NCBI RefSeq assembly: GCF_029360765.1
Contig: NZ_JARKNA010000003.1
Coordinates: forward strand, 62,001 to 126,000
Length of the DNA stretch: 64,000 bases
DNA from: Terrimonas pollutisoli
GTDB taxonomy: Bacteria > Bacteroidota > Bacteroidia > Chitinophagales > Chitinophagaceae
Reading direction: 5' to 3'
Shown here: positions 55,290 to 64,000 of the stretch, piece after piece
Layout: each line of letters starts with the position of its first letter
Position numbering within the stretch: the first letter of the stretch is position 1
Translations under genes and position numbers: made by a program
The notes under the pieces: generated by a model
What the model was told of the DNA's origin: nothing
The model's database searches: none
What the model saw: only the letters and a program-made list of their open reading frames with translations

Positions 55290-57104
55290 ATGAAGCACAA
55301 ATTTTATATGCTGTTGTTTCTACTAACTGTAGGGGTGTATCTCTCATGTCATAGCCAGGCGCCTGCGCAACCAACCAATCCCGATCCTCCAGACCAGGAT
55401 ATTACTACTTCCAATGATATAAACCTGTGTGCCGACATCAGTGATCCCAATGGAGATCTGATGCGGGTTAAATATTTTGGTCGCACAAAAACGTCTGCCG
55501 GGTCGCAAAAATTTACTCTTGTTTTTTTGCCCGACACACAATATTACACGGAAGAACCCCAGGGAAATCATGGTGGAAATATTGCTATGCTCAATGCACA
55601 AACAACATGGATAAAGAATAACCGTTTGGCACGAAATATTGTGTATGTTGGTCAATTGGGTGATTGCGTTGAGAATGGAGATTTTTTTGAAATAGAATGG
55701 CAAAGGGCACAGGCTGCTTTCGCTACCATCGAAGACCCTGTACAAACGGGCTTGGTGCATGGAGTTCCTTTTGGTATTTGTGTGGGCAATCATGAACAAA
55801 CTCCTATCGGATCACCAGCAGGCACGACTTTTTTCTACAATCAATATTTCGGCAGTTCGCATTTTGCCGGCCGGAGCTATTATGGCGGACATCATGGAAC
55901 TAACAATGACAATCATTATCAGCTATTCAGTGCCAGCGGTATCGACTTTCTTGTAATATCGTTGGAGTTTGACCAGACCCCGGGATTTTCCGTCGCCGAT
56001 GGTGCCCTGGATTGGGCAGAAAGTTTAGTACAAAACAATCCGAATAAAAAAGTGATTGTTATGACGCATTGGGCGATTAGTGAAGATGCTTCTTTTGGCC
56101 CACAGGGGCAAGCTATTTATGACCGCCTAAAACTGTATTCCAATTTTTCTTTTTTGATTGGTGGCCACATGAGCAGCATTAACGGGGGAGAGGCCAGGCG
56201 AACTGATATTTACAATGGTAACCAGGTTCATTCCATTCTTTCAGACTACCAACACAGAAATGGGGGAGGCAACGGTTTATTACGGATATACGAGTTTGAT
56301 CCCTCGCAAAATAAGGTATCCGTGCAAACTTATTCGCCTTATATCGACAACTATGAAACCGATGCCAGCAGCCAATTTGAATTGCCTTTTGTCATGCAAC
56401 CACAGTTGGGTGTTTTAAATAATATCCCTTCAGGCACTACGCCTTGTCTTGGCTGGAATGATCTGGTGTATAATACCACCTATGAATGGGGCTTGCAGCT
56501 TTATGACGGTCAGAATATCACCACCGGGCCCTTGTGGAGTTTTACGACAGTTGACCCTTTGCCTGTTTCTTTAGTTGAGTTTCTCGCAACAATGGAAGCT
56601 GATAAGGTGAAGTTGTTCTGGAAAACAGCCAGCGAAATAAATAATGACCGATTTGAGATTGAAAGATCCGCTGATGGTAATAGCTATGTAAAAATTGGAA
56701 CTATCCGGGGCCAGGGCAATTCAAATAATTTAAACCAATACAGCTTTTATGATGACCGGCCTTTAACCGGGAAAAATTATTATCGTTTAAAACAGGTTGA
56801 TATAAATGGCCATTATATTTATTCACTTGTAAGAACAGTAATGACAGCTGCCAAACCTGCGTGGAATGTTTATCCAAACCCGGCAAATAAGAAAAGCATT
56901 GATATCTATTTTTCCGGCAAATGGAAGGAAAATGTGGTGATTGAATTTTATGACATGTCTGGCCGCAAACTGCTTCAAACCACAAGAAACAACACGCACA
57001 ATAAAATACAGGTAACAACAAAATTTCAGCCGGGATTGTATATCATCAGTCTAACCGGTGAAAATAATTTTTCTTCACAAAAGATGATTGTTGTATCGAA
57101 CTAG
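55290..57104 (+). CDS. Secreted metallophosphoesterase with T9SS type A signal
   Basis: 604 residues. Signal peptide (lipobox-like LSC at residue 20, so perhaps a lipoprotein). A calcineurin-like phosphoesterase domain has the metal ligands FLPDTQYY near 78, GQLGDCVENGD near 127, GNHEQ near 165, VMTHWAIS near 264 and IGGHMSS near 290. A fibronectin-like domain follows, and the last 80 residues (NVYPNPANKKSIDIYF...FYDMSGRKLLQ...QPGLYIISL) are the type A T9SS sorting domain. It is probably exported and acts on phosphate esters outside the cell. Confidence 0.92.
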   Translation: MKHKFYMLLFLLTVGVYLSCHSQAPAQPTNPDPPDQDITTSNDINLCADISDPNGDLMRVKYFGRTKTSAGSQKFTLVFLPDTQYYTEEPQGNHGGNIAMLNAQTTWIKNNRLARNIVYVGQLGDCVENGDFFEIEWQRAQAAFATIEDPVQTGLVHGVPFGICVGNHEQTPIGSPAGTTFFYNQYFGSSHFAGRSYYGGHHGTNNDNHYQLFSASGIDFLVISLEFDQTPGFSVADGALDWAESLVQNNPNKKVIVMTHWAISEDASFGPQGQAIYDRLKLYSNFSFLIGGHMSSINGGEARRTDIYNGNQVHSILSDYQHRNGGGNGLLRIYEFDPSQNKVSVQTYSPYIDNYETDASSQFELPFVMQPQLGVLNNIPSGTTPCLGWNDLVYNTTYEWGLQLYDGQNITTGPLWSFTTVDPLPVSLVEFLATMEADKVKLFWKTASEINNDRFEIERSADGNSYVKIGTIRGQGNSNNLNQYSFYDDRPLTGKNYYRLKQVDINGHYIYSLVRTVMTAAKPAWNVYPNPANKKSIDIYFSGKWKENVVIEFYDMSGRKLLQTTRNNTHNKIQVTTKFQPGLYIISLTGENNFSSQKMIVVSN

Positions 57105-57147
57105 TATAGTTACTGTCAGGAGTTAATTTTCTCTTCTTTTGCTAAAA

Positions 57148-57177
57148 AAAAGTCATCCTTACAACAGGATGACTTTT
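57148..57177. terminator. Bidirectional terminator between convergent genes
   Basis: AAAAGTCATCC (57148-57158) pairs with GGATGACTTTT (57167-57177), 11 bp; on the minus strand eight T follow, so it ends the M1 peptidase transcript best. Confidence 0.9.
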
Positions 57178-57205
57178 GAAATAAGTCCGGGAGAGCAAAT
57201 AACCT

Positions 57206-58792
57206 TTAATTAGTTAATCGTCCTTCTTTTTTGGTTAGATCGAACACTTTGTCGAGCTTAGTACCGGTCGCTTCCTCAAAGGCCGCCTGCATGTCCTCAG
57301 GTTGCGGATGTTTATTTTTCCATTTGGTAAAATAGGTTTGAATAGCAAGATCCATTTTATCCTGTCCCACTGCTGACTCCAGCAGGTACATCCACAAAGC
57401 TGTCTTTACATAGGATACTATCCCATATTCTTCGCTATTGGGAAATTTATCAGCCGGGATATCCATGGCCGATTGCATGGGAAGATTTTTATCAATCACG
57501 TTGTAGATAATATCCAAAAATTCATCCGCCGGTTTTTCTTTTATTTCTTTAGGAATAGCATCGCCAAAAACGGAATTGCTGCGGTATTTCTCGGCTTCAT
57601 ATTTAAATTGGAAATAGGTATTCAGGCCCTCGTCCATCCAGGTATGAGCTCTTTCGTTACTGCCAAGCATTCCCATAAACCAGTTGTGACCTATTTCATG
57701 AGCGATCACCGCATCCAATGTCTCTATTTTTGCATCAGGGCTTGTAATAAGTGTGATCATGGGATATTCCATACCGCCGCTTGAGTTATTCTTTGGCCCT
57801 TCTACAGCCTGCACTACCGGGTAGCCATATTCGCCGACCCAGCCACTGTATTTTTTCACACCGTCTTTGATATAATCAATACTATTTTTCCAAAGTGTAC
57901 TTTTTTTGTTGTGATAGTAAGAAAAGACCTCAATGATCTTTCCACCCGGTAATTGTGTGGTATCATATTGGATGACAAAATCCTTATCGGCAAACCAGGC
58001 AAAATCAGGCACCTGTTCAGCATGATAGCTTAGCGTTTTGTTTTCTTTTTTGTTTAACGGGGCGTATAGTGCTGGTTTACCATTGCGGTCAGCAACATTT
58101 TTCTTACCTGTTTTTTTATAAGCTTCGAGCTCTTCTTTTGTTTGCAATACACCCGTAGCGCCAACAATATAATCCGACGGCACCGTAATACTTACCGTGT
58201 AGTCAGCATATTCGCTATAAAACTCACCCATGTCCAGATAGGGGAACTCATGCCAGCCTTTTTTATCAAATACAGCCGGCTTGGGATACCATTGGCAGGC
58301 CATGAATTGCCCATCGGCATAACCCGACCTTGAAAAATAGGGGGGCAGCATCACTTTGAAGGGGGTAGAAATTGTAATGGAATCCCCGGAGGCCAAGGGC
58401 TTGTTTAATACCAGTTTAATGATATCAATGTATTGAGGGTTGGGGTGTGCTTCTGTTTTTGCCGCCTGCCCGTTCACTTTGAACGCAAATCCATCGATTG
58501 ACCCGGTGCCAAAGCTTTCCATTTTCTTTGCCCGTTCTTTATCATTCTTTAGTTGTTGCAGCAAAGCAGTTGTCTCATTCTTATAGGCGTTTGGCCAGAT
58601 ATGAAACCAGATAAAATCAAGCGAAGAAGGGGAGTTGTTTTTATAAACAATCGTTTCAAAACCAGTAATGGATTTTTCTTTATCGTTTAGCTCCGCTTTA
58701 ATATCATAGCTAAGCTGCTGCTGCCAATAATCCTGTTGGGCCACTAACTGAGTACAGATGCAAATGGAGAGCAAAAGAGACAAAAACTTCAT
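57206..58792 (-). CDS. M1-family metallopeptidase
   Basis: 528 residues with a signal peptide (residues 1-18). Gluzincin peptidase: GGMEYPMI (aminopeptidase motif, GxMEN in the prototype) near 340, zinc site HEIGHNWFMGM near 365, third ligand Glu in DEGLNTYFQF near 388. It lacks the long C-terminal helical domain of APN-type enzymes, so it is a short bacterial M1 form. Likely periplasmic aminopeptidase. Confidence 0.92.
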   Translation of the reverse strand: MKFLSLLLSICICTQLVAQQDYWQQQLSYDIKAELNDKEKSITGFETIVYKNNSPSSLDFIWFHIWPNAYKNETTALLQQLKNDKERAKKMESFGTGSIDGFAFKVNGQAAKTEAHPNPQYIDIIKLVLNKPLASGDSITISTPFKVMLPPYFSRSGYADGQFMACQWYPKPAVFDKKGWHEFPYLDMGEFYSEYADYTVSITVPSDYIVGATGVLQTKEELEAYKKTGKKNVADRNGKPALYAPLNKKENKTLSYHAEQVPDFAWFADKDFVIQYDTTQLPGGKIIEVFSYYHNKKSTLWKNSIDYIKDGVKKYSGWVGEYGYPVVQAVEGPKNNSSGGMEYPMITLITSPDAKIETLDAVIAHEIGHNWFMGMLGSNERAHTWMDEGLNTYFQFKYEAEKYRSNSVFGDAIPKEIKEKPADEFLDIIYNVIDKNLPMQSAMDIPADKFPNSEEYGIVSYVKTALWMYLLESAVGQDKMDLAIQTYFTKWKNKHPQPEDMQAAFEEATGTKLDKVFDLTKKEGRLTN

Positions 58793-58813
58793 GGGTAAAA
58801 TTTATTTATCCTT

Positions 58814-58844
58814 CAAAAATAGCCAAAGAATAATAGCAGGCAAT
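58814..58844 (-). promoter_or_regulatory. Predicted promoter of the M1 peptidase gene
   Basis: ATTG (58844-58841), 19 nt, TATTTTTG (58821-58814): perfect minus-7 box, one mismatch in minus-33. Start near 58807, leader about 15 nt. Confidence 0.6.
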
Positions 58845-58947
58845 AGTAGTAAAAAGGTTTTAGGAATAGTGCAACATTTTATTCTTGCATATTTTAATAG
58901 TGCCCGGCATTGCTTGCTAATAAACTAAGTTTCTGTATCTTACCCGT

Positions 58948-59307
58948 ATGAATTTTTTATTTCGCATTCTCGTCACGGCATTGGTTGCATTTGCTCTTGC
59001 TCATTTATTAACGGGCATTCATGTGGACAGCTTCTGGACTGCCATAGTATTTGCAGTGATCCTGGCCATTTTGAATGTTTTTGTCAAGCCCATTTTAATA
59101 CTGTTAACGCTACCCCTGACTATTGTGACGCTGGGATTATTTCTTTTTGTTGTCAATACTCTGGTTGTTTTACTGGCCAGTAAATTTGTCGATGGCTTTC
59201 GAATCGATAGTTTCTGGTGGGGATTACTTTTCGCATTGCTCCTCGCTTTCGTCACATCTGTTATTACCAAAGAAGTGGACAAGGATAAGAAGAAGGGGGT
59301 ATTTTAA
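58948..59307 (+). CDS. Phage-holin-like (holin 4 superfamily) membrane protein
   Basis: 119 residues, four helices (LFRILVTALVAFALAHLLTGI, AIVFAVILAILNVFVKPILILLTLPL, LGLFLFVVNTLVVLLASKFV, GLLFALLLAFVTSVI) with the conserved NVFVKPILILLTLPLT motif. The name comes from distant similarity; these are small chromosomal membrane proteins of unknown role, with no lysin or phage genes nearby. Confidence 0.88.
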   Translation: MNFLFRILVTALVAFALAHLLTGIHVDSFWTAIVFAVILAILNVFVKPILILLTLPLTIVTLGLFLFVVNTLVVLLASKFVDGFRIDSFWWGLLFALLLAFVTSVITKEVDKDKKKGVF

Positions 59308-59520
59308 CCTCAAAGAATGATGTTTCGATTTTTTTAATCAAACGCATTGAGTTAGTTTTCTTTTAGGCTACACGACATTTAAGGATTTAATGAATAAAAT
59401 AGTTAAAGCAGAAGCAAAATATATCGCTTTCAAGTGATAGAATGACTTTGTCAATAGTTATCATGTTAGGGGATAAATATCCAATTCTACCGTCCTGTAG
59501 CTTCAGTTGAATGATTTTAT

Positions 59521-59550
59521 ATCCCGGCATTAGCAGCCGGGATTGCTTTT
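59521..59550 (+). terminator. Terminator-like hairpin in the 326-bp gap
   Basis: ATCCCGGC-ATTAGCA-GCCGGGAT, perfect 8-bp stem, then TGCTTTTATT. It lies 214 bp after the holin-like gene and 84 bp before the next ATG. It may end the holin-like message or be a leader structure of the next gene. The rest of 59308-59633 shows no gene. Confidence 0.6.
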
Positions 59551-59633
59551 ATTAACAGAACTTGATTCTAATTTGATCACCCAAAAATCAACTTGTTTTC
59601 ATAGCTTCGGTATAATTGTAAATTTTACACTAA

Positions 59634-62600
59634 ATGCCATTGAAAACAAAAATGATTGCTGCCGCCGGCTATGGATTTATACTGGCAGCACTGATTGTAT
59701 CCTGTAATAATGCAGCTGATAAAAAAAATGCCCGAATTGAGTCAGACAGTCTTACCGAAGAACAAAAACATCTCCCTGAAAATGCATTGAAAACTCTCAC
59801 CGTGGCAGATGGGCTGGAAGTAACGGCAATAGCCACGGAGCCCATGTTACAAAATCCAACAAACATTGATGTGGACGATCGTGGCCGTATTTGGGTTTGT
59901 GAAGCTTATAATTATCGCCCCGGTATCAATGGCAATCCAACGAATGCATTGGGAGATCGAATCGTGATACTGGAAGATAAAGATGGTGACAGCAAAACAG
60001 ATACCGCAAAAGTTTTTTACCAGGGACCTGAATTGAATGCCCCTTTAGGAATCTGTGTTTTGGGTAATAAAGCCATTGTTTCGCAAAGTCCTTTTGTGTG
60101 GATTTTCTATGATGATAATGGGGATGATAAGGCAGATCGTAAGGAAATACTTTTCCAGGGCATCAGTGGTGAGCAACATGATCACGGCGTGCATGCTTTT
60201 ACGTTTGGACCTGATGGCAAACTCTATTTCAATTTTGGCAACGCCGGGAAACAATTAAAGGATAAAAATGGCAGGCCGGTCCGTGACCAGGATGGTGATA
60301 TCATCGACAACAAGAAGTATAAAGAGGGTATGGTATTCCGCTGCAATCCGGATGGATCAGCTGTTGAATGCCTGGCACATAATTTCCGTAATCCCTACGA
60401 GGTAGCGGTTGACAGTTATGGTAGCTTGTGGCAAAGTGATAATGACGATGATGGCAACCGTGGTACCCGCATCAATTACATCCTGCAGTATGGCAATTAT
60501 GGCTATACAGATGAAATGACGGGTGCTGGCTGGCAGGCGAATCGTACAAACATTGAAGATTCTATACCGCTTCGTCACTGGTACCAGAATGATCCCGGGT
60601 CAGTGCCCAATGTGCTGCAAACTTTTGCGGGTTCGCCGACCGGTATGATCATTTATGAAGGCAGTTTGTTGCCTCAGCCTTTTCAAGGTAGTATGATACA
60701 TTGTGATGCGGGCCCCAACGTAGTGCGTTCTTATCCCGTAAAGAAAAATGGAGCAGGTTACACAGCAGGTATCGTTAATATTTTGAAAGATGATAAAAAT
60801 CAGTGGTTTCGTCCTGCAGATGTATGTGTGGCGCCGGATGGTTCATTGATCGTCGCAGATTGGTATGATCCCGGTGTAGGCGGACATGCAGCGGCAGACC
60901 AGGCTAGAGGCAGGATTTATCGTGTTGCTCCCAGGAATTCAAAATATTCAATACCGGCACAAGACTATACAACTACAGATGGCGCTGCCAAAGCCTTGCA
61001 AAATCCTAATCTTGCGGTGCGTTACCATGCTTTTACTGCTTTGCAAAAAATGGGCACGACTGCGATTCCTGCTCTTGAAAAAATTTGGCGAACATCGGAA
61101 GATCCAAGGATGCGGGCCAGGGCATTTTGGGTGCTGGCAAAAATGCCAGCGGCTACTGCCGAAAAATACATCAGTGAAGCCGTAGCAGATCATAATGCTG
61201 ATCTGCGCATTACCGGTTTGAGAGCAGCACGTGAATTGAACAAAAATTTAATTGCGACGATTAAGCAATTGATCAATGATCCGGATGCGCAGGTACGTCG
61301 TGAATGTGCGATATCCTTGCATCATAATAAATCAGAAGAAGCCGCAGAGCTGTGGAGCTCGTTGGCGTTGCAGTACGACGGAAAAGACAGGTGGTATTTA
61401 GAAGCCCTGGGCATTGGTGCGGATCAACAATGGGACAAATTTTTCACCACTTACCTTACCCAGGTAAAAGATAAGCAGACTGCAGCATTTAATGACCTTG
61501 TATGGCGGGCAAGAACGGATAAAGCGGTTCCCTACCTGGCTGCTCTGGCATCGGATAATAATATTCCCCTGGGCAACAGGTTGCGTTATTTCCGTGCATT
61601 TGATTTTAATACCGGTCCGGCAAAATCTGCATTGCTGTTGAAAATGATACAGGAAAATAGTGGTAACGATGTTGCCTTGAATAAGCTGGTCTTGCGTCAT
61701 CTTGATGTTAAAACCGTAAAACAAAACCCTGCTGCGCAAAAAACATTGCGGGAAGTATTACAGTCCCTGGCAGGTACAAATGAGTACGTAGAAATGGTGG
61801 CCCGTTACGAAGTAAAAACCGAAAACTCTAATCTGTTGCAGTTGGCGATCAACAACTATGATAAAAGTCTTGGCAAAGATGCAGCTTCTTTAATGCTGAA
61901 GCTTGGTGGTAGTCAACTGGTTTGGAATATAATCAACGCTGCCGACAGCGTTCAGCAAAAGAAATTGTTGGCATCCCTGGCGGGAGTAGGAAGTAAGGTA
62001 TCTGTTGACATGTTGCAAACAATTGCTTTGTCCAATAAGTACGCAATGCCTCTGCGAAAAGAATCGGCTGGTCTTATCGGAAAAAGCTGGAGTGGGGAAG
62101 AAAGAGTGTTGGAAATACTAAAGGCAAAAAAAGTTCCCAAAGAGTTGATTCCAGCAGTAGTGAGCAGTGTGAGTGGCGCATGGCGTGGTGCAATACGCAA
62201 TGAGGCGGCCAGCTATTTACCCAACGAAGGCAAAACAACTGCTGCGAAAAAGGCAATAACAATGCAGGAAATAAATGCGTTAACAGCGAATGCAGAAGAT
62301 GGGAAAAAAGTTTTCACCACAGCCTGTGCTACTTGCCACCGTGTTAATGAAAGCGGCTATGATTTTGGCCCGGCACTCCATGAAATAGGTTCCAAGCTTC
62401 CCAAAGAAAGTCTGCTGGAAAGTATCGTGTCTCCTTCTGCTGGCATTGGCTTCGGCTATGAGGGTTGGGAACTGAGGATGAAAGATGGTTCGACCATGTC
62501 TGGCATCATTGCCAGTAAGACGGAAACCGATATTGATTTAAAATTTCCCGGTGGCGGAAAGAAAGCGGTTAAGACAGCAGACCTGAAAACCCTTACACAG

Positions 62601-62699
62601 ATGAAAGAATCCATGATGCCCGAAGGCTTGCAAAACAATTTATCCGCACAGGAATTAGCCAACTTGTTGGAATATCTGACAGGGTTGAAGAAGAAATAA
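59634..62699 (+). CDS. Large lipoprotein: dehydrogenase-like propeller, HEAT repeats and cytochrome c domain
   Basis: 1021 residues. Lipobox LIVSC near residue 23. Residues about 55-440: beta-propeller of the PVC-type membrane-bound dehydrogenase group (VDDRGRIWVCEAYNYRPG, RNPYEVAVDSYGSLW, FRPADVCVAPDGSLIVADWYDPGVGGH). About 450-870: HEAT-like helical repeats (ALQNPNLAVRYHAFTALQKM, DPDAQVRRECAISLHHN). About 880-1021: cytochrome c domain with haem motif CATCH and FGPALHEIG. These proteins are thought to oxidise sugars or alcohols at the envelope; the substrate is unknown. Confidence 0.9.
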   Translation: MPLKTKMIAAAGYGFILAALIVSCNNAADKKNARIESDSLTEEQKHLPENALKTLTVADGLEVTAIATEPMLQNPTNIDVDDRGRIWVCEAYNYRPGINGNPTNALGDRIVILEDKDGDSKTDTAKVFYQGPELNAPLGICVLGNKAIVSQSPFVWIFYDDNGDDKADRKEILFQGISGEQHDHGVHAFTFGPDGKLYFNFGNAGKQLKDKNGRPVRDQDGDIIDNKKYKEGMVFRCNPDGSAVECLAHNFRNPYEVAVDSYGSLWQSDNDDDGNRGTRINYILQYGNYGYTDEMTGAGWQANRTNIEDSIPLRHWYQNDPGSVPNVLQTFAGSPTGMIIYEGSLLPQPFQGSMIHCDAGPNVVRSYPVKKNGAGYTAGIVNILKDDKNQWFRPADVCVAPDGSLIVADWYDPGVGGHAAADQARGRIYRVAPRNSKYSIPAQDYTTTDGAAKALQNPNLAVRYHAFTALQKMGTTAIPALEKIWRTSEDPRMRARAFWVLAKMPAATAEKYISEAVADHNADLRITGLRAARELNKNLIATIKQLINDPDAQVRRECAISLHHNKSEEAAELWSSLALQYDGKDRWYLEALGIGADQQWDKFFTTYLTQVKDKQTAAFNDLVWRARTDKAVPYLAALASDNNIPLGNRLRYFRAFDFNTGPAKSALLLKMIQENSGNDVALNKLVLRHLDVKTVKQNPAAQKTLREVLQSLAGTNEYVEMVARYEVKTENSNLLQLAINNYDKSLGKDAASLMLKLGGSQLVWNIINAADSVQQKKLLASLAGVGSKVSVDMLQTIALSNKYAMPLRKESAGLIGKSWSGEERVLEILKAKKVPKELIPAVVSSVSGAWRGAIRNEAASYLPNEGKTTAAKKAITMQEINALTANAEDGKKVFTTACATCHRVNESGYDFGPALHEIGSKLPKESLLESIVSPSAGIGFGYEGWELRMKDGSTMSGIIASKTETDIDLKFPGGGKKAVKTADLKTLTQMKESMMPEGLQNNLSAQELANLLEYLTGLKKK

Positions 62700-62734
62700 A
62701 AAGGCAGCTGTAACAATCGGGATTTTGTAAAGGA

Positions 62735-63499
62735 TTACTGGCCTAACCAGTCCTTAAAACCATTCACTCTTTCGCGGCTTACTACCGTATCGGAAGTGGT
62801 AGAAGGAGATAACTCAAGTTTTAATCGTCCGCCCAGCCAGGTGTACACTTTGTTCACAGCGTCTATATTCACCAGTAGGTGGCGGTTGATACGATAAAAT
62901 TTTGTTGGTTGTAACTGTTCCTCAAGTTGTGACAGGTTACTTTCCAGCATGTATTTGTTATTGGTGAAATCAACAGCATAACAAAGCTTACCATCGGCAT
63001 AGCAATAGGCAGTAGCGTCTGTTTTCAGATAACTTAGTTGCTGACCACGTTTGATTAGAAGCCTTTCTTTATACCTGGTTCCATTTATGTCCTGCATTAT
63101 TTTCAGGATCTTTTCCGAAAGCCCGTTTTCTTTTTGCTGGTACAATTGCCGGTATTTTTCAACAGCCTGTTGCAACTCTTTTTCATCAATAGGTTTCAGG
63201 AGGTAGTCTACGCTGTTTACCTTAAAAGCCTTCAATGTATATTGATCAAATGCAGTTGTAAAAATCACCGGGGCTGTTACTTTGACCTGTTTAAAGATGT
63301 CGAAGCTCAGCCCGTCGGCCAATTGGATGTCCATAAAGATGAGGTCTATTTCGTCGGCTGTTTGCAGGTATTTCACGGCTGCTTCTACGCTGTCAATTTT
63401 CCTCACTACTTGCAGTTCGTCGGTATTAGATTGTAACAATTTTGCCAGCCGGTTGGCTGCCGGTGTTTCATCTTCTATAATAAGGACCCTCATATTCAT
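62735..63499 (-). CDS. LytTR-family response regulator
   Basis: 254 residues. Receiver domain: acidic pair at VLIIEDETPAANRL, phospho-acceptor Asp in LIFMDIQLADGLSF near 56, Lys in LLKPIDEKEL near 105. LytTR DNA-binding domain from about 145 (RLLIKRGQQLSYLKTD...FYRINRHLLVNIDAVNKV, in parts). Its ATG overlaps the sensor kinase stop by 4 nt, so it is the partner of that kinase. Confidence 0.94.
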   Translation of the reverse strand: MNMRVLIIEDETPAANRLAKLLQSNTDELQVVRKIDSVEAAVKYLQTADEIDLIFMDIQLADGLSFDIFKQVKVTAPVIFTTAFDQYTLKAFKVNSVDYLLKPIDEKELQQAVEKYRQLYQQKENGLSEKILKIMQDINGTRYKERLLIKRGQQLSYLKTDATAYCYADGKLCYAVDFTNNKYMLESNLSQLEEQLQPTKFYRINRHLLVNIDAVNKVYTWLGGRLKLELSPSTTSDTVVSRERVNGFKDWLGQ

Positions 63500-64000
63500 T
63501 CTTCGATTAAAGGAATAGAAACAGTAAAATCAGACCCGCTTTCCTTCACTTCCACTTCTTCATTACCGAGCAACCTGTACCGGTTGCGGATATTATTAAG
63601 GCCAATACCGGTTGATTCATTTACCTGGTTTTTCTTCTGAAGGTTATTGCTGACCCTGAGTTTTCCGTTTTGTGCCAGCACTTCAATCTTCAACGGCTTG
63701 TCGGATGAAACAATATTGTGTTTAATTGCATTTTCCATCAGTATTTGTAAGGACAATGGAACAATACGTTTACTAAGTTTTTCATCCGGCACGTCAATGA
63801 CCACCTCAAGATTCTCACCAAATCTTGTTTGTAATAAAAAGGCGTAAGCTTTCATTACATCCAGTTCATCTTTCAGCAGGATGCTTTGTTCATCTTTTAC
63901 TTCAAGTATATGGCGATAGAGCTTCGACAATTGTTTTACAAAATTGACGGCCAGTTTCGGATCTTCCGGTATCACCGAAACAAGTGTGTTTAAATTATTG
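63496..64000 (-). CDS. LytS-type sensor histidine kinase, N-terminus beyond window edge
   Basis: Only the C-terminal ~167 residues are in the window. NNLNTLVSVIPEDPKLAVNF (after the missing phospho-acceptor His) and LSKLYRHIL are the His-kinase core; IVPLSLQILMENAIKHNIV is the N box and GIGLNNIRNRYRLL the G box of the ATPase domain. It phosphorylates the LytTR regulator encoded next. The membrane sensor part lies outside. Confidence 0.93.
   Translation of the reverse strand, partial: NNLNTLVSVIPEDPKLAVNFVKQLSKLYRHILEVKDEQSILLKDELDVMKAYAFLLQTRFGENLEVVIDVPDEKLSKRIVPLSLQILMENAIKHNIVSSDKPLKIEVLAQNGKLRVSNNLQKKNQVNESTGIGLNNIRNRYRLLGNEEVEVKESGSDFTVSIPLIEE

Noticed and set aside
58948..59307. Prophage remnant suggested by the holin-like gene
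   Set aside because: No other phage gene, attachment site or integrase; this holin-like family is common on chromosomes without phages.
1..64000. CRISPR array, tRNA, rRNA, transposase or integron
   Set aside because: No regularly spaced repeats, cloverleaf, rRNA core sequence or recombinase motif was found in the reading.

Overview
The window comes from a member of the Bacteroidota, most likely the Chitinophagaceae/Chitinophagia. The evidence is: promoters of the TTTG-N19-TAnnTTTG kind, almost no Shine-Dalgarno sequences, ECF sigma/FecR and STN-domain proteins, type IX secretion (T9SS) C-terminal signals of both type A and type B, MurC/Mpl-like and META-domain paralogs, and Bacteroidota-type KARI, CcmB/CcmC/CcmD and LytTR two-component proteins. 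No prophage, insertion sequence, CRISPR array, tRNA or rRNA was recognised. Most of the window is ordinary chromosomal housekeeping DNA.

Region 1 (1-19.95 kb, all minus strand) is a nitrogen and branched-chain amino acid block. In transcription order it reads: leucine-rich leader ORF, leuA, leuC, leuD, a twin-ABC ATPase, leuB, then an ilv leader with promoter and attenuator, ilvE, ilvD, ilvB, ilvN, a DinB-fold gene, ilvC, ilvA, then gltB and gltD (cut at the left edge). Together these make Ile, Val and Leu from threonine and pyruvate, and make the glutamate that the IlvE transaminase consumes. The best regulatory find is at 13557-13755: a good sigma-A-type promoter, a 33-codon leader peptide in which 18 residues are Ile, Val or Leu, an intrinsic terminator, and an alternative pairing of the leader with the terminator's 5' arm. 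This is a textbook attenuator in front of ilvE. The same block contains four composite palindromic elements (about 113-183 bp, GC-rich inverted ends) that sit at gene junctions and supply start-proximal or stop codons; one lies inside the ilvB N-terminus.

Region 2 (20-29.3 kb) holds a helical-repeat protein of unknown function divergent from leuA, an AT-rich outer-membrane-like orphan, an ECF sigma/FecR pair followed not by a SusC/TonB receptor but by an STN protein with a 16-residue repeat array, a PepSY-like lipoprotein, carA, a GNAT acetyltransferase and aroQ.

Region 3 (29.4-43.2 kb) begins with a 1721-residue PKD-repeat surface protein with a T9SS type B signal. It continues with a META lipoprotein, glutamate dehydrogenase, a cytochrome c maturation set (ccmB with no ATG/GTG/TTG start, ccmC, ccmD-like), a family 2 glycosyltransferase, small orphans, a DsbA-fold protein that has lost the first active-site cysteine, and an RRM RNA-binding protein.

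Region 4 (43.3-64 kb) is mixed housekeeping: DinB, YciI, a sialate O-acetylesterase-like enzyme, YdeI/OmdA, a Mur ligase, a guanine deaminase-like enzyme, DoxX, a second ECF sigma with a probable membrane anti-sigma, NlpC/P60, half-size TauE/SafE, pyrophosphatase, CrcB, PhoH, a secreted metallophosphoesterase with a T9SS type A signal, an M1 peptidase, a holin-like membrane protein, a large lipoprotein with dehydrogenase-like, HEAT and cytochrome c parts, and a LytTR/LytS two-component system cut by the right edge. Convergent gene pairs are separated by intrinsic terminators, several of them symmetrical enough to work in both directions.
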